Numbered from the stretch's first letter, positions 1-7,237 are shown. The stretch is 64,000 bases of DNA from Bacillota bacterium (GCA_023390555.1 JAEWCQ010000010.1:5082-69081); one strand, 5' to 3'. Numbers and translations: made by a program. Notes: generated by a model not told the origin, from the sequence alone.

Positions 1-707
1 ACCGATGCCACCACACTTGCACAGGCTCCTGTACCACAGGCCATCGTTTCGCCGGAACCGCGCTCCCATACCCGCATGCTTATCGTATGGTCATCGATCA
101 CTTTTACAAACTCCGTATTCACTCGTTCCGGAAAACGGCTGTCATACTCAAATTTGGGCCCGATATCTTCCAGTTCCAATTCCTGTATGCTATTCAGAAA
201 GGTCACTGCATGGGGATTTCCCATGGAAACACAGGTTATGGAATAGGACGTTTCCCCGATTTCAATCGGACGGTTCCGATAGATTTCCTCCTGTAATTCA
301 TCCAGAACAGGAACCGCAGCCGGTCTCAGATCGGCAATACCCATATCCACGGTCACTTCTTCCACCTTATTGCTCCTGACTCTCAGCACAATTTCCTTTA
401 TCCCGCTTTTTGTCTCCACACGCAGCAGTTCTTTCCTTACCAGATCTCTTTCATATACATATTTCGCCACACAGCGGATTCCGTTTCCGCACATATTTCC
501 TTCGGAACCATCCGCATTAAAAATACGCATCCGGCAATCCGCAATATCAGATGGCTCAATCAGAATTAATCCGTCAGAACCGATTCCCTTGCGTCTGTCG
601 CTGACAAACCGCGAGACTGCTTCCGGCCGCTCTATCTGGTTTTCAAAACAGTTTACATAGACATAATCGTTTCCAATTCCATGCATTTTCGTAAATTTCA
701 TTTTCAT
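1..707 (-). CDS. dapF: Diaminopimelate epimerase DapF (C-terminus beyond left edge)
   Basis: Interconverts LL- and meso-diaminopimelate in the cytosol for lysine and peptidoglycan synthesis. The reverse-strand frame opens with MKMKFTKMHGIGNDYV, the family's N-terminal signature. The first catalytic cysteine lies in GNMCGNGIRC and the second in MACGTGACAS, close to the left edge, so about 235 codons are present and only the last few dozen residues are missing. The ATG at 707 is chosen because AGGAGG (715-720) sits 7 nt before it; a second ATG at 701 is too far. No promoter is visible between the upstream terminator (781-808) and this start, so expression should depend on readthrough of the Cys-codon leader described below. 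Identification is secure. Confidence 0.95.
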   Translation of the reverse strand, partial: MKMKFTKMHGIGNDYVYVNCFENQIERPEAVSRFVSDRRKGIGSDGLILIEPSDIADCRMRIFNADGSEGNMCGNGIRCVAKYVYERDLVRKELLRVETKSGIKEIVLRVRSNKVEEVTVDMGIADLRPAAVPVLDELQEEIYRNRPIEIGETSYSITCVSMGNPHAVTFLNSIQELELEDIGPKFEYDSRFPERVNTEFVKVIDDHTISMRVWERGSGETMACGTGACASVVAS

Positions 708-780
708 TTTACTACCTCCTCAACATTCCCCATACAATTTAGACCAAAAACTAATACTTCTTATTTTTTAAGAATAAAAA

Positions 781-808
781 AGGCAGAAGACCCCTTTGTC
801 TTCTGCCT
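781..808 (-). terminator. Intrinsic terminator between Cys leader ORF and dapF (attenuator)
   Basis: On the minus strand an 11-bp perfect stem (AGGCAGAAGAC with GTCTTCTGCCT, loop AAAGGG) is followed directly by a T-rich tract (770-780). It lies 31 nt after the leader ORF stop and 73 nt before the dapF start. The 5' arm can alternatively pair with GTTTTCTGCC (857-866) inside the leader ORF, giving 10 pairs with one G-U, so this terminator has a visible competing structure. Confidence 0.85.
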
Positions 809-839
809 GTCGCGTTCTTCTAAAAAAGCTAGGGAACCA

Positions 840-950
840 TCATGTTGGACGATTTTGGCAGAAAACAGTATGCAAAGAAATGCACATATTTTTATCATAT
901 GCACAACAGCAACAACCAATCACTTTTGCAACTGTAATTTTCTTCTTCAT
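840..950 (-). CDS. 36-aa cysteine-rich leader peptide upstream of dapF
   Basis: A short ORF starting MKKKITVAKVI and continuing GCCCCAY, with Cys at positions 13-16, 23 and 31. The ATG at 950 has GGAGG at 959-963 (8-nt spacing) and a consensus promoter just upstream. The four consecutive Cys codons (903-914) precede a segment (857-866) complementary to the terminator arm. A ribosome waiting at the Cys codons leaves that segment free, while one reaching the stop (840-842) sits on it. The ORF is therefore probably a sensing leader rather than a functional peptide. A stand-alone Cys-rich peptide gene is the alternative. Confidence 0.75.
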   Translation of the reverse strand: MKKKITVAKVIGCCCCAYDKNMCISLHTVFCQNRPT

Positions 951-976
951 GCCGTTTTCCTCCATTTCTTTCTCTT

Positions 977-1005
977 AGAATACTTCTTTTTTCCTAGTAT
1001 GTCAA
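977..1005 (-). promoter_or_regulatory. Sigma-A promoter of the dapF leader
   Basis: Minus-strand TTGACA (1000-1005), 17-bp spacer, TATTCT (977-982). Transcription would start near 970, just ahead of the leader ribosome site. It lies 29 nt beyond the TetR stop, so TetR mRNA would also run through the leader and its terminator. Confidence 0.85.
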
Positions 1006-1033
1006 TATGTTTTATATGTTATACAAATTATTT

Positions 1034-1654
1034 TTACTCTTTCGCGAAAACCTGCTGTATCATTTTTTCTGTCTCCCGCTGCAGGCTTTTGAAATCCAAT
1101 CCTTCATGCAGACTCCCGGCATACTCATTATTTAAAGCATCGATCAGAACCGAAGACAGGTATACCTTCATAAACATATTTTCTGTCACAATCCCGCCGG
1201 AGATAAGAATTGAAAGTATTTTTCCAAAATAGTCATTTTCAAAATTACAAAAATGTTTTTTTATGACTTCATCTTCTAACATGATGGTACGCAGCTGTGT
1301 AAATGCCTTACCGGATTCACCAAAGACATTAAGATATTCTGTCACCCAAAGTTCTGCAAACGCAGCAATGGTAAACGGGCACGAAAGGGCATCCAATTTT
1401 GAAAATAAAGTTCCGGAGAGTGACTGTATATACTGTTCAAACGAAGCAATATAGATATCGCGTTTATCCCGAAAGTAACTGTACAGTGCTCCAGTCGAAA
1501 CACCGGCCCGGGTTGCAATCTCCGTTGTATTTGTTTTATGAAAACCCTTTTCGCAGAAGAGCTCAAATCCTGCTTTTGAGATCTGCTCCTTCTTCTCCAT
1601 GGAACGCTTCTGAACCGGCTCTCTGACTGTACTTTTTTTCTCCACCTCATGCAC
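1034..1654 (-). CDS. TetR/AcrR family transcriptional regulator
   Basis: A DNA-binding repressor-type protein of about 206 aa. The N-terminal HTH (roughly residues 25-70) shows the family pattern TTEIATRAGVSTGALYSYF followed by RDKRDIY. The C-terminal helical ligand domain has no recognisable specificity. No ATG fits the frame near the ribosome site. The GTG at 1654 has AAGGA only 4 nt away, whereas the GTG at 1645 has GAGG 8 nt away and may be the true start. It is transcribed alone from a consensus promoter, with uppP upstream on the same strand. The target is unknown. Confidence 0.85.
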   Translation of the reverse strand: MHEVEKKSTVREPVQKRSMEKKEQISKAGFELFCEKGFHKTNTTEIATRAGVSTGALYSYFRDKRDIYIASFEQYIQSLSGTLFSKLDALSCPFTIAAFAELWVTEYLNVFGESGKAFTQLRTIMLEDEVIKKHFCNFENDYFGKILSILISGGIVTENMFMKVYLSSVLIDALNNEYAGSLHEGLDFKSLQRETEKMIQQVFAKE

Positions 1655-1674
1655 CTCATCCTTTGTTTTTTACC

Positions 1675-1703
1675 ATTATATTCCTTGCCTTGCTTTCGGT
1701 CAA
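1675..1703 (-). promoter_or_regulatory. Promoter of the TetR-family gene
   Basis: Minus-strand TTGACC (1698-1703), 17-bp spacer, TATAAT (1675-1680), about 20 nt before the start codon. Confidence 0.75.
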
Positions 1704-1837
1704 TCAAACAAGAAGTAGTCTTCATGTTAACTCCAAGATAAGAAGGTGAAGAATAATTCACATTTATAGCAGAAAGGTGAAGTTCTGCCTTCCCCCTTTA
1801 AAGTAATTTTGCCTTTCGATAAAGATTCCCTGAATCA

Positions 1838-1872
1838 AAAAAAGACAACAGCCCGACAGCCGTTGTCTTCTT
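1838..1872 (-). terminator. Intrinsic terminator after uppP
   Basis: Stem built on AAGACAAC (1862-1869) and GTTGTCTT (1841-1849) on the minus strand, followed by a run of Ts, 13-48 nt after the uppP stop. Confidence 0.75.
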
Positions 1873-1884
1873 TGAAACAATTAC

Positions 1885-2754
1885 CTAAAATGCAAATACC
1901 AGCAGGACGAAAAGCCCAAGTATAATACGATACCAGCCGAATATCTTGAAGTCATGACGCTTGATGTAGGACATCAGGAAGCAGATGACAAGTATGGATA
2001 CCAGAAATGCCGTAATCATTCCGACCAGCAAGATCACAAGTTCGGATCCCGTAAATGCGAATCCAAACTTTACAAGCTTCAGCAGACTCGCACCCAGCAT
2101 GGCAGGAATCGCAAGGAAGAAGGTGAATTCAGCTGCAGCTGTTCTGGATACGCCGAGCAGCAGCGCTCCCACGATGGTTGCACCAGACCTTGAAGTTCCC
2201 GGAAATATCGCAGCAATCAACTGAAAGATACCAATCAGAAACGCCAGCTGATATGTAATCTGAGCCAGTGAATTGACCTTTGCGACCCTTCCCTTGTTTC
2301 TATTCTCAATTACGATAAACGCGATACCAAAGATGATGAGTGCCGCAGAAACAGTCTGATAATTGTAAAACATCGCCTCGAATTCATCGTTAAATACCAT
2401 CGCAATAATTGCCGGTATACATGCTACGAGAATTTTGAACCAGAGCACAAAAATATCCGTTTTTACATAGGATAATACACCTTTTGAGGCAAGCGGATAT
2501 TTATTACCTTCTTTTCCAAATGGAAATATCTGCTTCCAGAACAGAACGACAACCGCCATAATTGCACCAAGCTGAATCACGACTTCAAACATACTCCAGA
2601 AATCCTTGCTCGCATCCAGCGTGACAACCTGATTCAGTAGAATAAGATGTCCCGTACTGCTGATTGGCAGCCATTCCGTAATTCCTTCTACAATACCGAA
2701 CAGAATGGATTTGAGTATCTCAATAAAATTCAATTGCATCAAACATTCAAACAT
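1885..2754 (-). CDS. uppP: Undecaprenyl-diphosphate phosphatase UppP/BacA
   Basis: An integral membrane enzyme that dephosphorylates undecaprenyl diphosphate to recycle the carrier lipid for cell-wall synthesis; it also gives bacitracin tolerance. The conserved motif EGITEWLPISSTGHL is at residues 23-37 and PGTSRSGAT near residue 185. Repeated hydrophobic segments span the whole 289-aa product, the usual family length. The ATG at 2754 is chosen over earlier in-frame codons because AAGGGG lies 8 nt upstream and the promoter (2798-2826) lies upstream of it. Monocistronic. Confidence 0.95.
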   Translation of the reverse strand: MFECLMQLNFIEILKSILFGIVEGITEWLPISSTGHLILLNQVVTLDASKDFWSMFEVVIQLGAIMAVVVLFWKQIFPFGKEGNKYPLASKGVLSYVKTDIFVLWFKILVACIPAIIAMVFNDEFEAMFYNYQTVSAALIIFGIAFIVIENRNKGRVAKVNSLAQITYQLAFLIGIFQLIAAIFPGTSRSGATIVGALLLGVSRTAAAEFTFFLAIPAMLGASLLKLVKFGFAFTGSELVILLVGMITAFLVSILVICFLMSYIKRHDFKIFGWYRIILGLFVLLVFAF

Positions 2755-2797
2755 TTTGGATTCCCCTTTATATTTTATAATTGCAATGTCGCTATTC

Positions 2798-2826
2798 ATT
2801 ATACGTCTGTTATTTGAATAATACAA
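2798..2826 (-). promoter_or_regulatory. Promoter of uppP
   Basis: Minus-strand TTGTAT (2821-2826), 17-bp spacer, TATAAT (2798-2803), with the start codon about 43 nt downstream. Confidence 0.7.
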
Positions 2827-2883
2827 TGCCATCCTTCGAATTCAAAAATTTTACTTTCCGGTATTGCTTTGCTGAAACAGTAC

Positions 2884-2911
2884 TTGTATTTTTCTCTCTC
2901 TGTGTTATAAT
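2884..2911 (+). promoter_or_regulatory. Promoter of tRNA-Gly
   Basis: TTGTAT (2884-2889), 16-bp spacer, TATAAT (2906-2911). The predicted start near 2918 is only a few bases before the mature tRNA 5' end. Confidence 0.7.
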
Positions 2912-2920
2912 TATTTTCAT

Positions 2921-2991
2921 GCAGATATGGTTCATCGGTAGAACGCTAGCTTCCCAAGCTGGAAAGGCGGGTCCGACTCCCGTTATCTGCT
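2921..2991 (+). tRNA. tRNA-Gly (anticodon CCC)
   Basis: The cloverleaf folds by eye. The 7-bp acceptor stem is GCAGATA with TATCTGC. The D arm carries the GG pair, the anticodon loop is TTCCCAA (anticodon CCC), and the T stem is GCGGG with CCCGT. CCA is not encoded, the discriminator is T, and a T tract follows. The T loop reads TCCGACT, so position 55 is C instead of the near-universal T, and the anticodon stem contains a T-G wobble. From 2992 to 3182 I see no gene or convincing signal. Confidence 0.9.
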
Positions 2992-3182
2992 TTTTTATTT
3001 TTCAAGATACTATTTGGGCTCTCCACAACTGTAATGTTTGCCCCAATAAACAGACTGTCTGTCATTATCTTTGCAATTCTGATTCCGTTCGTCATCTTTC
3101 ACTCCATAACAGATTCTTGTTCCATTTGTATACTATTTATATGGAAAACAAAACCATGCCAGAAATCATTCTGCACACGTGG

Positions 3183-3209
3183 AAAAAGGCAGCCGTAAGG
3201 CCGCCTTTT
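3183..3209 (-). terminator. Terminator of the amino-acid ABC transporter operon
   Basis: On the minus strand AAAAGGCGGCC and GGCTGCCTTTT form an 11-bp stem with one G-U and a TTAC loop, ending in a T run. It is 27 nt after the stop of the substrate-binding protein gene. Confidence 0.85.
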
Positions 3210-3235
3210 ATCATGATTCCCTTCCTGTTTGATTT

Positions 3236-4144
3236 CTAGAGTTTTCCGCCTTCCACAACCAGACCGTCCGGATCAATGCTGTCTCCATAAACCGGTTTTA
3301 ATGTCTCTTCATAATCTGCATGGAAGAACTGCTCACCTGCAAGAGATTCAATCTCCGTATTCAGCCAGTCTAACAGATCTGTATTTCCCTTCTGCACAGC
3401 CGGAGCAATGGTATCGGTATTTCCGATGGATTCGATCCCTACGGTATAACCCTTATTCTGCAATGCCCATGCCAGAACTTCTGTATTATCCGTAGAGAAC
3501 GCATCTCCTCTTCCATCCAGCAGCGCATCATATGCTTCCTGATACTCATCGAACTTCAACAGCTTGATGTCCGGATAATTCTCACCGAAGAAAGTCTCTG
3601 CGGTTGTGCCTTTTACGACGATCAGTGTCTTATCCTTCAACTGGCTGACATCGGTGATCAGATTGTCGTCCGAAGATACCACACCTAACGCAACCTTCAT
3701 GTAAGGAAGCGCAAAGTCTACCTGCTCACTTCTTTCATCGGTCACCGTGAAGTTTGCAAGGATGACATCCACTTTAGCGGACTGCAAATACTCCACGCGG
3801 CTTGCTGCTTCCACATAGACGAATTCCACTGCATCTTCACTGCCAAGCAGGTCTTTTGCAATTCTTTTCGCAAAGTATACATCGTATCCCTGTACATCTC
3901 CGTTGGAATCTACGTAACCAAACGGATTTTTATCGCTGAACACACCAATTTTGATGGTTCCGTCTTTCTTTATATCATCCAGTGTTCTGGCTTTTGCTGT
4001 TGCACCCGTATCGGCTTTGACTGCTGTCGATTCTGTTCCTGCATCTGCTTTTGCCGTATCAGCAGTATTTGACTGTCCGCAGCCTGCCAGGACTCCAGTC
4101 AGCAGTATTAACGTTAAAACAGTTCCAATGATTCTTTTTTTCAT
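3236..4144 (-). CDS. Amino-acid (probably cystine) ABC transporter substrate-binding lipoprotein
   Basis: The extracellular receptor of a polar amino-acid importer, anchored by lipid. A signal peptide ends in the lipobox LAGC, followed by an acidic linker. A family-3 solute-binding fold of about 250 residues follows (KIGVFSDKNPFGYVD, later LILAN-type and DYEETLKP segments). The ATG at 4144 has GGAG 9 nt upstream; the ATG 15 nt earlier overlaps that site. It is last in an operon after two permeases and an ATPase, behind a Cys-codon attenuator, which argues for cyst(e)ine as the ligand. Sequence alone would equally allow Asp/Glu/Gln-type ligands. Confidence 0.88.
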   Translation of the reverse strand: MKKRIIGTVLTLILLTGVLAGCGQSNTADTAKADAGTESTAVKADTGATAKARTLDDIKKDGTIKIGVFSDKNPFGYVDSNGDVQGYDVYFAKRIAKDLLGSEDAVEFVYVEAASRVEYLQSAKVDVILANFTVTDERSEQVDFALPYMKVALGVVSSDDNLITDVSQLKDKTLIVVKGTTAETFFGENYPDIKLLKFDEYQEAYDALLDGRGDAFSTDNTEVLAWALQNKGYTVGIESIGNTDTIAPAVQKGNTDLLDWLNTEIESLAGEQFFHADYEETLKPVYGDSIDPDGLVVEGGKL

Positions 4145-4171
4145 AATTTTTTTCTCCATTCTTTTTTATTT

Positions 4172-4191
4172 AAGGAGGCATTGTGCTCCTT
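4172..4191 (-). other. Intercistronic hairpin before the binding-protein gene
   Basis: AAGGAG and CTCCTT flank an 8-nt loop in the 76-nt gap between the ATPase and binding-protein genes. No T tract follows on the minus strand, so it looks like an mRNA-stability or processing hairpin rather than a terminator. Confidence 0.4.
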
Positions 4192-4220
4192 AGAATCTTA
4201 TTTTTCTCATGGCCAGACCT

Positions 4221-4970
4221 TTATGTCTCATAGTGAAATGTATTCAGGAAAAGGCGGGCACGCTCTGTCTTTGGGTATGCAAAAAATTCTTCCGGTGTGT
4301 TTTCCTCTACGATTACGCCCTGATCCATAAAAAGAACCCGGTCGGCGACCGCTTTGGCAAATTCCATCTCATGTGTCACAATTACCATTGTCATCCCATC
4401 CTTTGCAAGCTCCAATACTACCTGCAGGACTTCGCGTACCATTTCCGGGTCCAGCGCCGCCGTAATTTCATCCAGGAGAAGTACCTTCGGATGCATGATG
4501 AGAGAACGTACAATTGCCACCCTTTGTTTTTGTCCTCCGGAAAGCTGTCTCGGATACGCGTCCTTTTTCTCCAGCAGACCAATCCGCTTTAATAACTGCT
4601 CCGCCTCCTGTTCCGCTTCTTTCCGGTCCCGCTTTGATACCTTGCGGGGTGCCAGCAGGATATTCTCCATGATAGTTAGGTGCCCAAACAGGTCATAGCT
4701 CTGAAACACCATGCCGATCTGCTCCCGAATCCGGTGTACTTCCTTATCGGTATGGCTGATTTCCTTTCCCTCCAGAAGAATTTTACCCGCGTTTATCGGT
4801 TCCAGCATATTCAGACAGCGCAGAAATGTACTTTTGCCACAGCCGGACGGCCCGACTACCACAACCACTTCTCCTTCCCGGATGGAAAAGGAAATATCCC
4901 GAAGCACCGGCTGACTGCTTTCATACGCTTTGATCAAGTGCTCTACTTTCAATATTTCTTCCTGCTTCAT
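4221..4970 (-). CDS. Amino-acid ABC transporter ATP-binding protein
   Basis: The GlnQ/TcyC-type ATPase that powers the importer from the cytosolic face of the membrane. Walker A GPSGCGKST is at residues 40-48, the Q-loop at MVFQSYDLF, signature LSGGQ at 143-147, Walker B VLLLDE at 163-168, and the switch histidine in VTHE. The P of the usual DEPTSALDP is replaced (DEITAALDP), which leaves the catalytic glutamate intact. At 249 aa it is full length. It starts 3 nt after the stop of the upstream permease gene, so translation is probably coupled. Confidence 0.93.
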   Translation of the reverse strand: MKQEEILKVEHLIKAYESSQPVLRDISFSIREGEVVVVVGPSGCGKSTFLRCLNMLEPINAGKILLEGKEISHTDKEVHRIREQIGMVFQSYDLFGHLTIMENILLAPRKVSKRDRKEAEQEAEQLLKRIGLLEKKDAYPRQLSGGQKQRVAIVRSLIMHPKVLLLDEITAALDPEMVREVLQVVLELAKDGMTMVIVTHEMEFAKAVADRVLFMDQGVIVEENTPEEFFAYPKTERARLFLNTFHYET

Positions 4971-4973
4971 ACG

Positions 4974-5651
4974 TTAAACCTTCAACTTTCTTTCTAAAAT
5001 AGATGATACCTTTGAAAACGGAAAACAGATGGCAAAATACAAAAGAAAGATTACGCCGTATACCCAAAGAGCCGCCGTCGGAACGGTATATCTGGATGCA
5101 TCAATGATCTGTTTGCCAACTTTCACAACTTCTACGACCCCAATCAGAACCACCAGTGAGGTTGTTTTGATCATTCGTGTCAGCAGATTGATTGCAGACG
5201 GGAGAAGACGTCTCACAGTCTGCGGAATAATGATATACCAATACACCTGAATTCTCGTAAGACCCAGTCCATACCCACTTTCATACTGATGCACCGGAAT
5301 GGAAATCAATGCACTTCGCACCAGATCTCCCATCTCTGCCGCTCCCCAGAAAGTAAATACAACAATTGCTGCCGCCTCTCCCGATATGTTGATTCCAAGA
5401 TGCTTCGCTGCTCCGAAATAGACCAGAAACAACAGTACCAGCTGGGGAGTGATCCGTACAATTTCCAGATAGATTCTGCAAAGAAAGCGGATGCTTTTTC
5501 TGCCGCTCGTCATCAGCATGCCCACCATAATTCCCAATATCACCGACAGCAGCATGGCGATGACCGCAATCCGCAGGGACACCCATAATCCTTCCACCAG
5601 CCGCAGAAAGTTATTTCCCTGAAACAGTACCTGTATTCCCAAATCCTGCAT
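4974..5651 (-). CDS. Amino-acid ABC transporter permease (second)
   Basis: A polar-amino-acid-type (HisM/GlnP family) membrane permease of 225 aa. Hydrophobic helices alternate along the chain, and the cytoplasmic coupling loop appears at GYGLGLTRIQVYWYIIIPQ, the EAA motif that docks the ATPase. AAGGAGGG lies 6 nt before the ATG at 5651. The start overlaps the end of the other permease gene by 41 nt. The two permeases are divergent enough to form a heterodimeric channel. Confidence 0.92.
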   Translation of the reverse strand: MQDLGIQVLFQGNNFLRLVEGLWVSLRIAVIAMLLSVILGIMVGMLMTSGRKSIRFLCRIYLEIVRITPQLVLLFLVYFGAAKHLGINISGEAAAIVVFTFWGAAEMGDLVRSALISIPVHQYESGYGLGLTRIQVYWYIIIPQTVRRLLPSAINLLTRMIKTTSLVVLIGVVEVVKVGKQIIDASRYTVPTAALWVYGVIFLLYFAICFPFSKVSSILERKLKV

Positions 5652-6291
5652 AACGGACCCTCCTTTCTACCCATGACAGAGCCAGTGAAAGCGGCAAAAG
5701 CAAAACAAGATAAGAAATGACCAGCATAAAAAGCGCCTCATCTGTCTTGTAATAGATACCGATCAGATCTTTTGCCACGTACATGAGATCCGCCAGCGCC
5801 ACTGCACTGAATACGGATGTCTCTTTGATTAAAAAAATCATGTTTGCACTGAATACCGGTATCGATGTTGCAACCGCCTGGGGAAGAACAATGTATCCAA
5901 ATACCTGCCGCTTCGTAAACCCAAGACTGAGTGCAGATTCTACCTGACTCGGTGCTATATTGTCAATTCCGGTCCGGAATGCCTCTGCCATATAGCTTCC
6001 GCCCAGAAAAGTAAGTCCGATAATCGCGCAGGCCTCGGAGCTCAATACGATTCCCAGCTTCGGAAGTCCAAAATACAAAAAGAATAACTGTATCAGCAAC
6101 GGTGTATTCCTGGATAATTCGATGTATATCTGCACGGCTTTTTCTGCAGGCGAAATGTGCAGCAGTTTGACCAGATTACATAACAACCCTACGAGGATAG
6201 ACAGCAGGATTCCGACAAAGGCTATCCGGACCGTCATCCATGCTGCCTGCACATACAGGGGCGTGTATGTCTGTATAAACTCAAAATCCAT
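5611..6291 (-). CDS. Amino-acid ABC transporter permease (first)
   Basis: The partner permease of the same importer, 226 aa. The HisM/GlnP-type EAA loop is visible as SALSLGFTKRQVFGYIVLPQ, with hydrophobic segments before and after it. The start ATG at 6291 lies inside the end of the SGNH hydrolase gene (11-nt overlap), and its own end overlaps the next permease, so all these genes are translationally coupled. Confidence 0.92.
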   Translation of the reverse strand: MDFEFIQTYTPLYVQAAWMTVRIAFVGILLSILVGLLCNLVKLLHISPAEKAVQIYIELSRNTPLLIQLFFLYFGLPKLGIVLSSEACAIIGLTFLGGSYMAEAFRTGIDNIAPSQVESALSLGFTKRQVFGYIVLPQAVATSIPVFSANMIFLIKETSVFSAVALADLMYVAKDLIGIYYKTDEALFMLVISYLVLLLPLSLALSWVERRVRYAGFGNTGTVSGK

Positions 6292-6916
6292 GTTCCAGTT
6301 CTCCTTTTAATTTCTGATAAATGACATCTGCCAGTATCTGATGCCCCTTTGCATCAAGATGCTCTCTGTCAGCTTCACTTGCGCTGACAAAATCCGAAGC
6401 GGGAAGGAACTCGCAATGATGCCTGTCGGCAATTTTTTGATATACCGCTTTTAAGCATTTAGAAACGTTTACCGAATTCTCATTAAATTCCGGATCGTAA
6501 CCTTCCTCCCAGACTTTTTCTCCGAGCCAGATCGGTGAAATCAGCAGAATGTCTATCTTCGGATCTGCCACCCGGATCTGTGCTATCAGTTTTTCAATTC
6601 CTTTTCCTATGACTTCTGCTGAGGCTTTATACACCGTCTTGCAATCATTGGTTCCAAGCATCAATATAACTTTTTCAAGCGGCTGATGGCTCTCAAGTAA
6701 AATCGGCAGCAGGTCTGCACCTCTTCTGCCTTCCCTCAGTTCATCTGCAAATACGGTCGTCCTTCCGCACAGTCCCTCCTCTATGATATGGTATTCATAA
6801 GACTGCAATAAATGATTCAGGCGCCCGGTCCAACGCACATCCGATGCATATCTGTCATTTGTTGCGGGTATCAGTCCGTATGTATTTGAATCTCCAAAAC
6901 ACAATATCTGTTTCAT
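6281..6916 (-). CDS. SGNH/GDSL-family hydrolase in the transporter operon
   Basis: A cytosolic esterase/deacylase-like protein (211 aa, no signal peptide). Block I is FGDSNTYG with the nucleophile Ser-9, block III has LGTND, and block V reads DREHLDAKGH with the Asp and His of the triad. AAGGAGG precedes the ATG at 6916. As first gene after the Cys attenuator, co-translated with the importer, it may process an acylated thiol or ester brought in by the transporter, but its substrate is unknown. Confidence 0.85.
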   Translation of the reverse strand: MKQILCFGDSNTYGLIPATNDRYASDVRWTGRLNHLLQSYEYHIIEEGLCGRTTVFADELREGRRGADLLPILLESHQPLEKVILMLGTNDCKTVYKASAEVIGKGIEKLIAQIRVADPKIDILLISPIWLGEKVWEEGYDPEFNENSVNVSKCLKAVYQKIADRHHCEFLPASDFVSASEADREHLDAKGHQILADVIYQKLKGELEHGF

Positions 6917-6992
6917 GGCTGCCTCCTTGTTAAACTAACAAAACCTGTTTTTTCTTATGAAAGAACAAAAAGGTCTTTCCTATCGAATAAAA

Positions 6993-7018
6993 AGAGCAGA
7001 TACGCGTGTATCTGCTCT
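6993..7018 (-). terminator. Attenuator terminator ahead of the SGNH/ABC operon
   Basis: An 11-bp perfect stem (AGAGCAGATAC with GTATCTGCTCT, 4-nt loop) is followed on the minus strand by TTTTTATT. It is 38 nt after the leader ORF stop and 76 nt before the hydrolase start. Its 5' arm and loop can instead pair with two segments at the end of the leader ORF (7058-7063 and 7069-7075). Confidence 0.87.
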
Positions 7019-7056
7019 CCTTTACTTCCTATTTTCCAAAATATCAGGTTCCGGAA

Positions 7057-7158
7057 TCAGATATGCAGACGCGTAGGTAAATAAACCATATGACGATTCA
7101 TACAGCGGCAACAGCACATCTTCTTCTGATTAAAGTCCTGTTGATTGTTTGTCTTCAT
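7057..7158 (-). CDS. 33-aa cysteine-rich leader peptide upstream of the ABC operon
   Basis: A short ORF beginning MKTNNQQDFNQKKM and then CCCRC, with Cys at 15, 16, 17 and 19. AGGAGG (7167-7172) is 8 nt before the ATG at 7158 and a consensus promoter lies upstream. The last five codons and stop contain ATACGCGT-like and TATCTG segments complementary to the downstream terminator's arm and loop, so a ribosome finishing the peptide would mask them. The layout matches the dapF leader, although the peptides share nothing but the basic N-terminal half and the Cys run. Confidence 0.78.
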   Translation of the reverse strand: MKTNNQQDFNQKKMCCCRCMNRHMVYLPTRLHI

Positions 7159-7201
7159 ATCTGTTTCCTCCTATCTTATTTCATACTATCTTGATAGGAA
7201 T

Positions 7202-7230
7202 ACTATACATTATTTTTTTTCGTTTGTCAA
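7202..7230 (-). promoter_or_regulatory. Promoter of the cyst(e)ine-operon leader
   Basis: Minus-strand TTGACA (7225-7230), 17-bp spacer, TATAGT (7202-7207). It starts 8 nt after the stop of the preceding GyrI-like gene, so the operon has its own strong promoter. Confidence 0.85.
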
Positions 7231-7237
7231 TACCTTT

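Noticed and set aside
5..1232. Several plus-strand open frames over the dapF and leader region
   Set aside because: They oppose the clear DapF frame with its two catalytic Cys motifs, and have no ribosome sites or known domains.
2781..3239. Plus-strand open frame across the tRNA-Gly
   Set aside because: It contains the tRNA gene and the terminator of the opposite operon and has no coding features.
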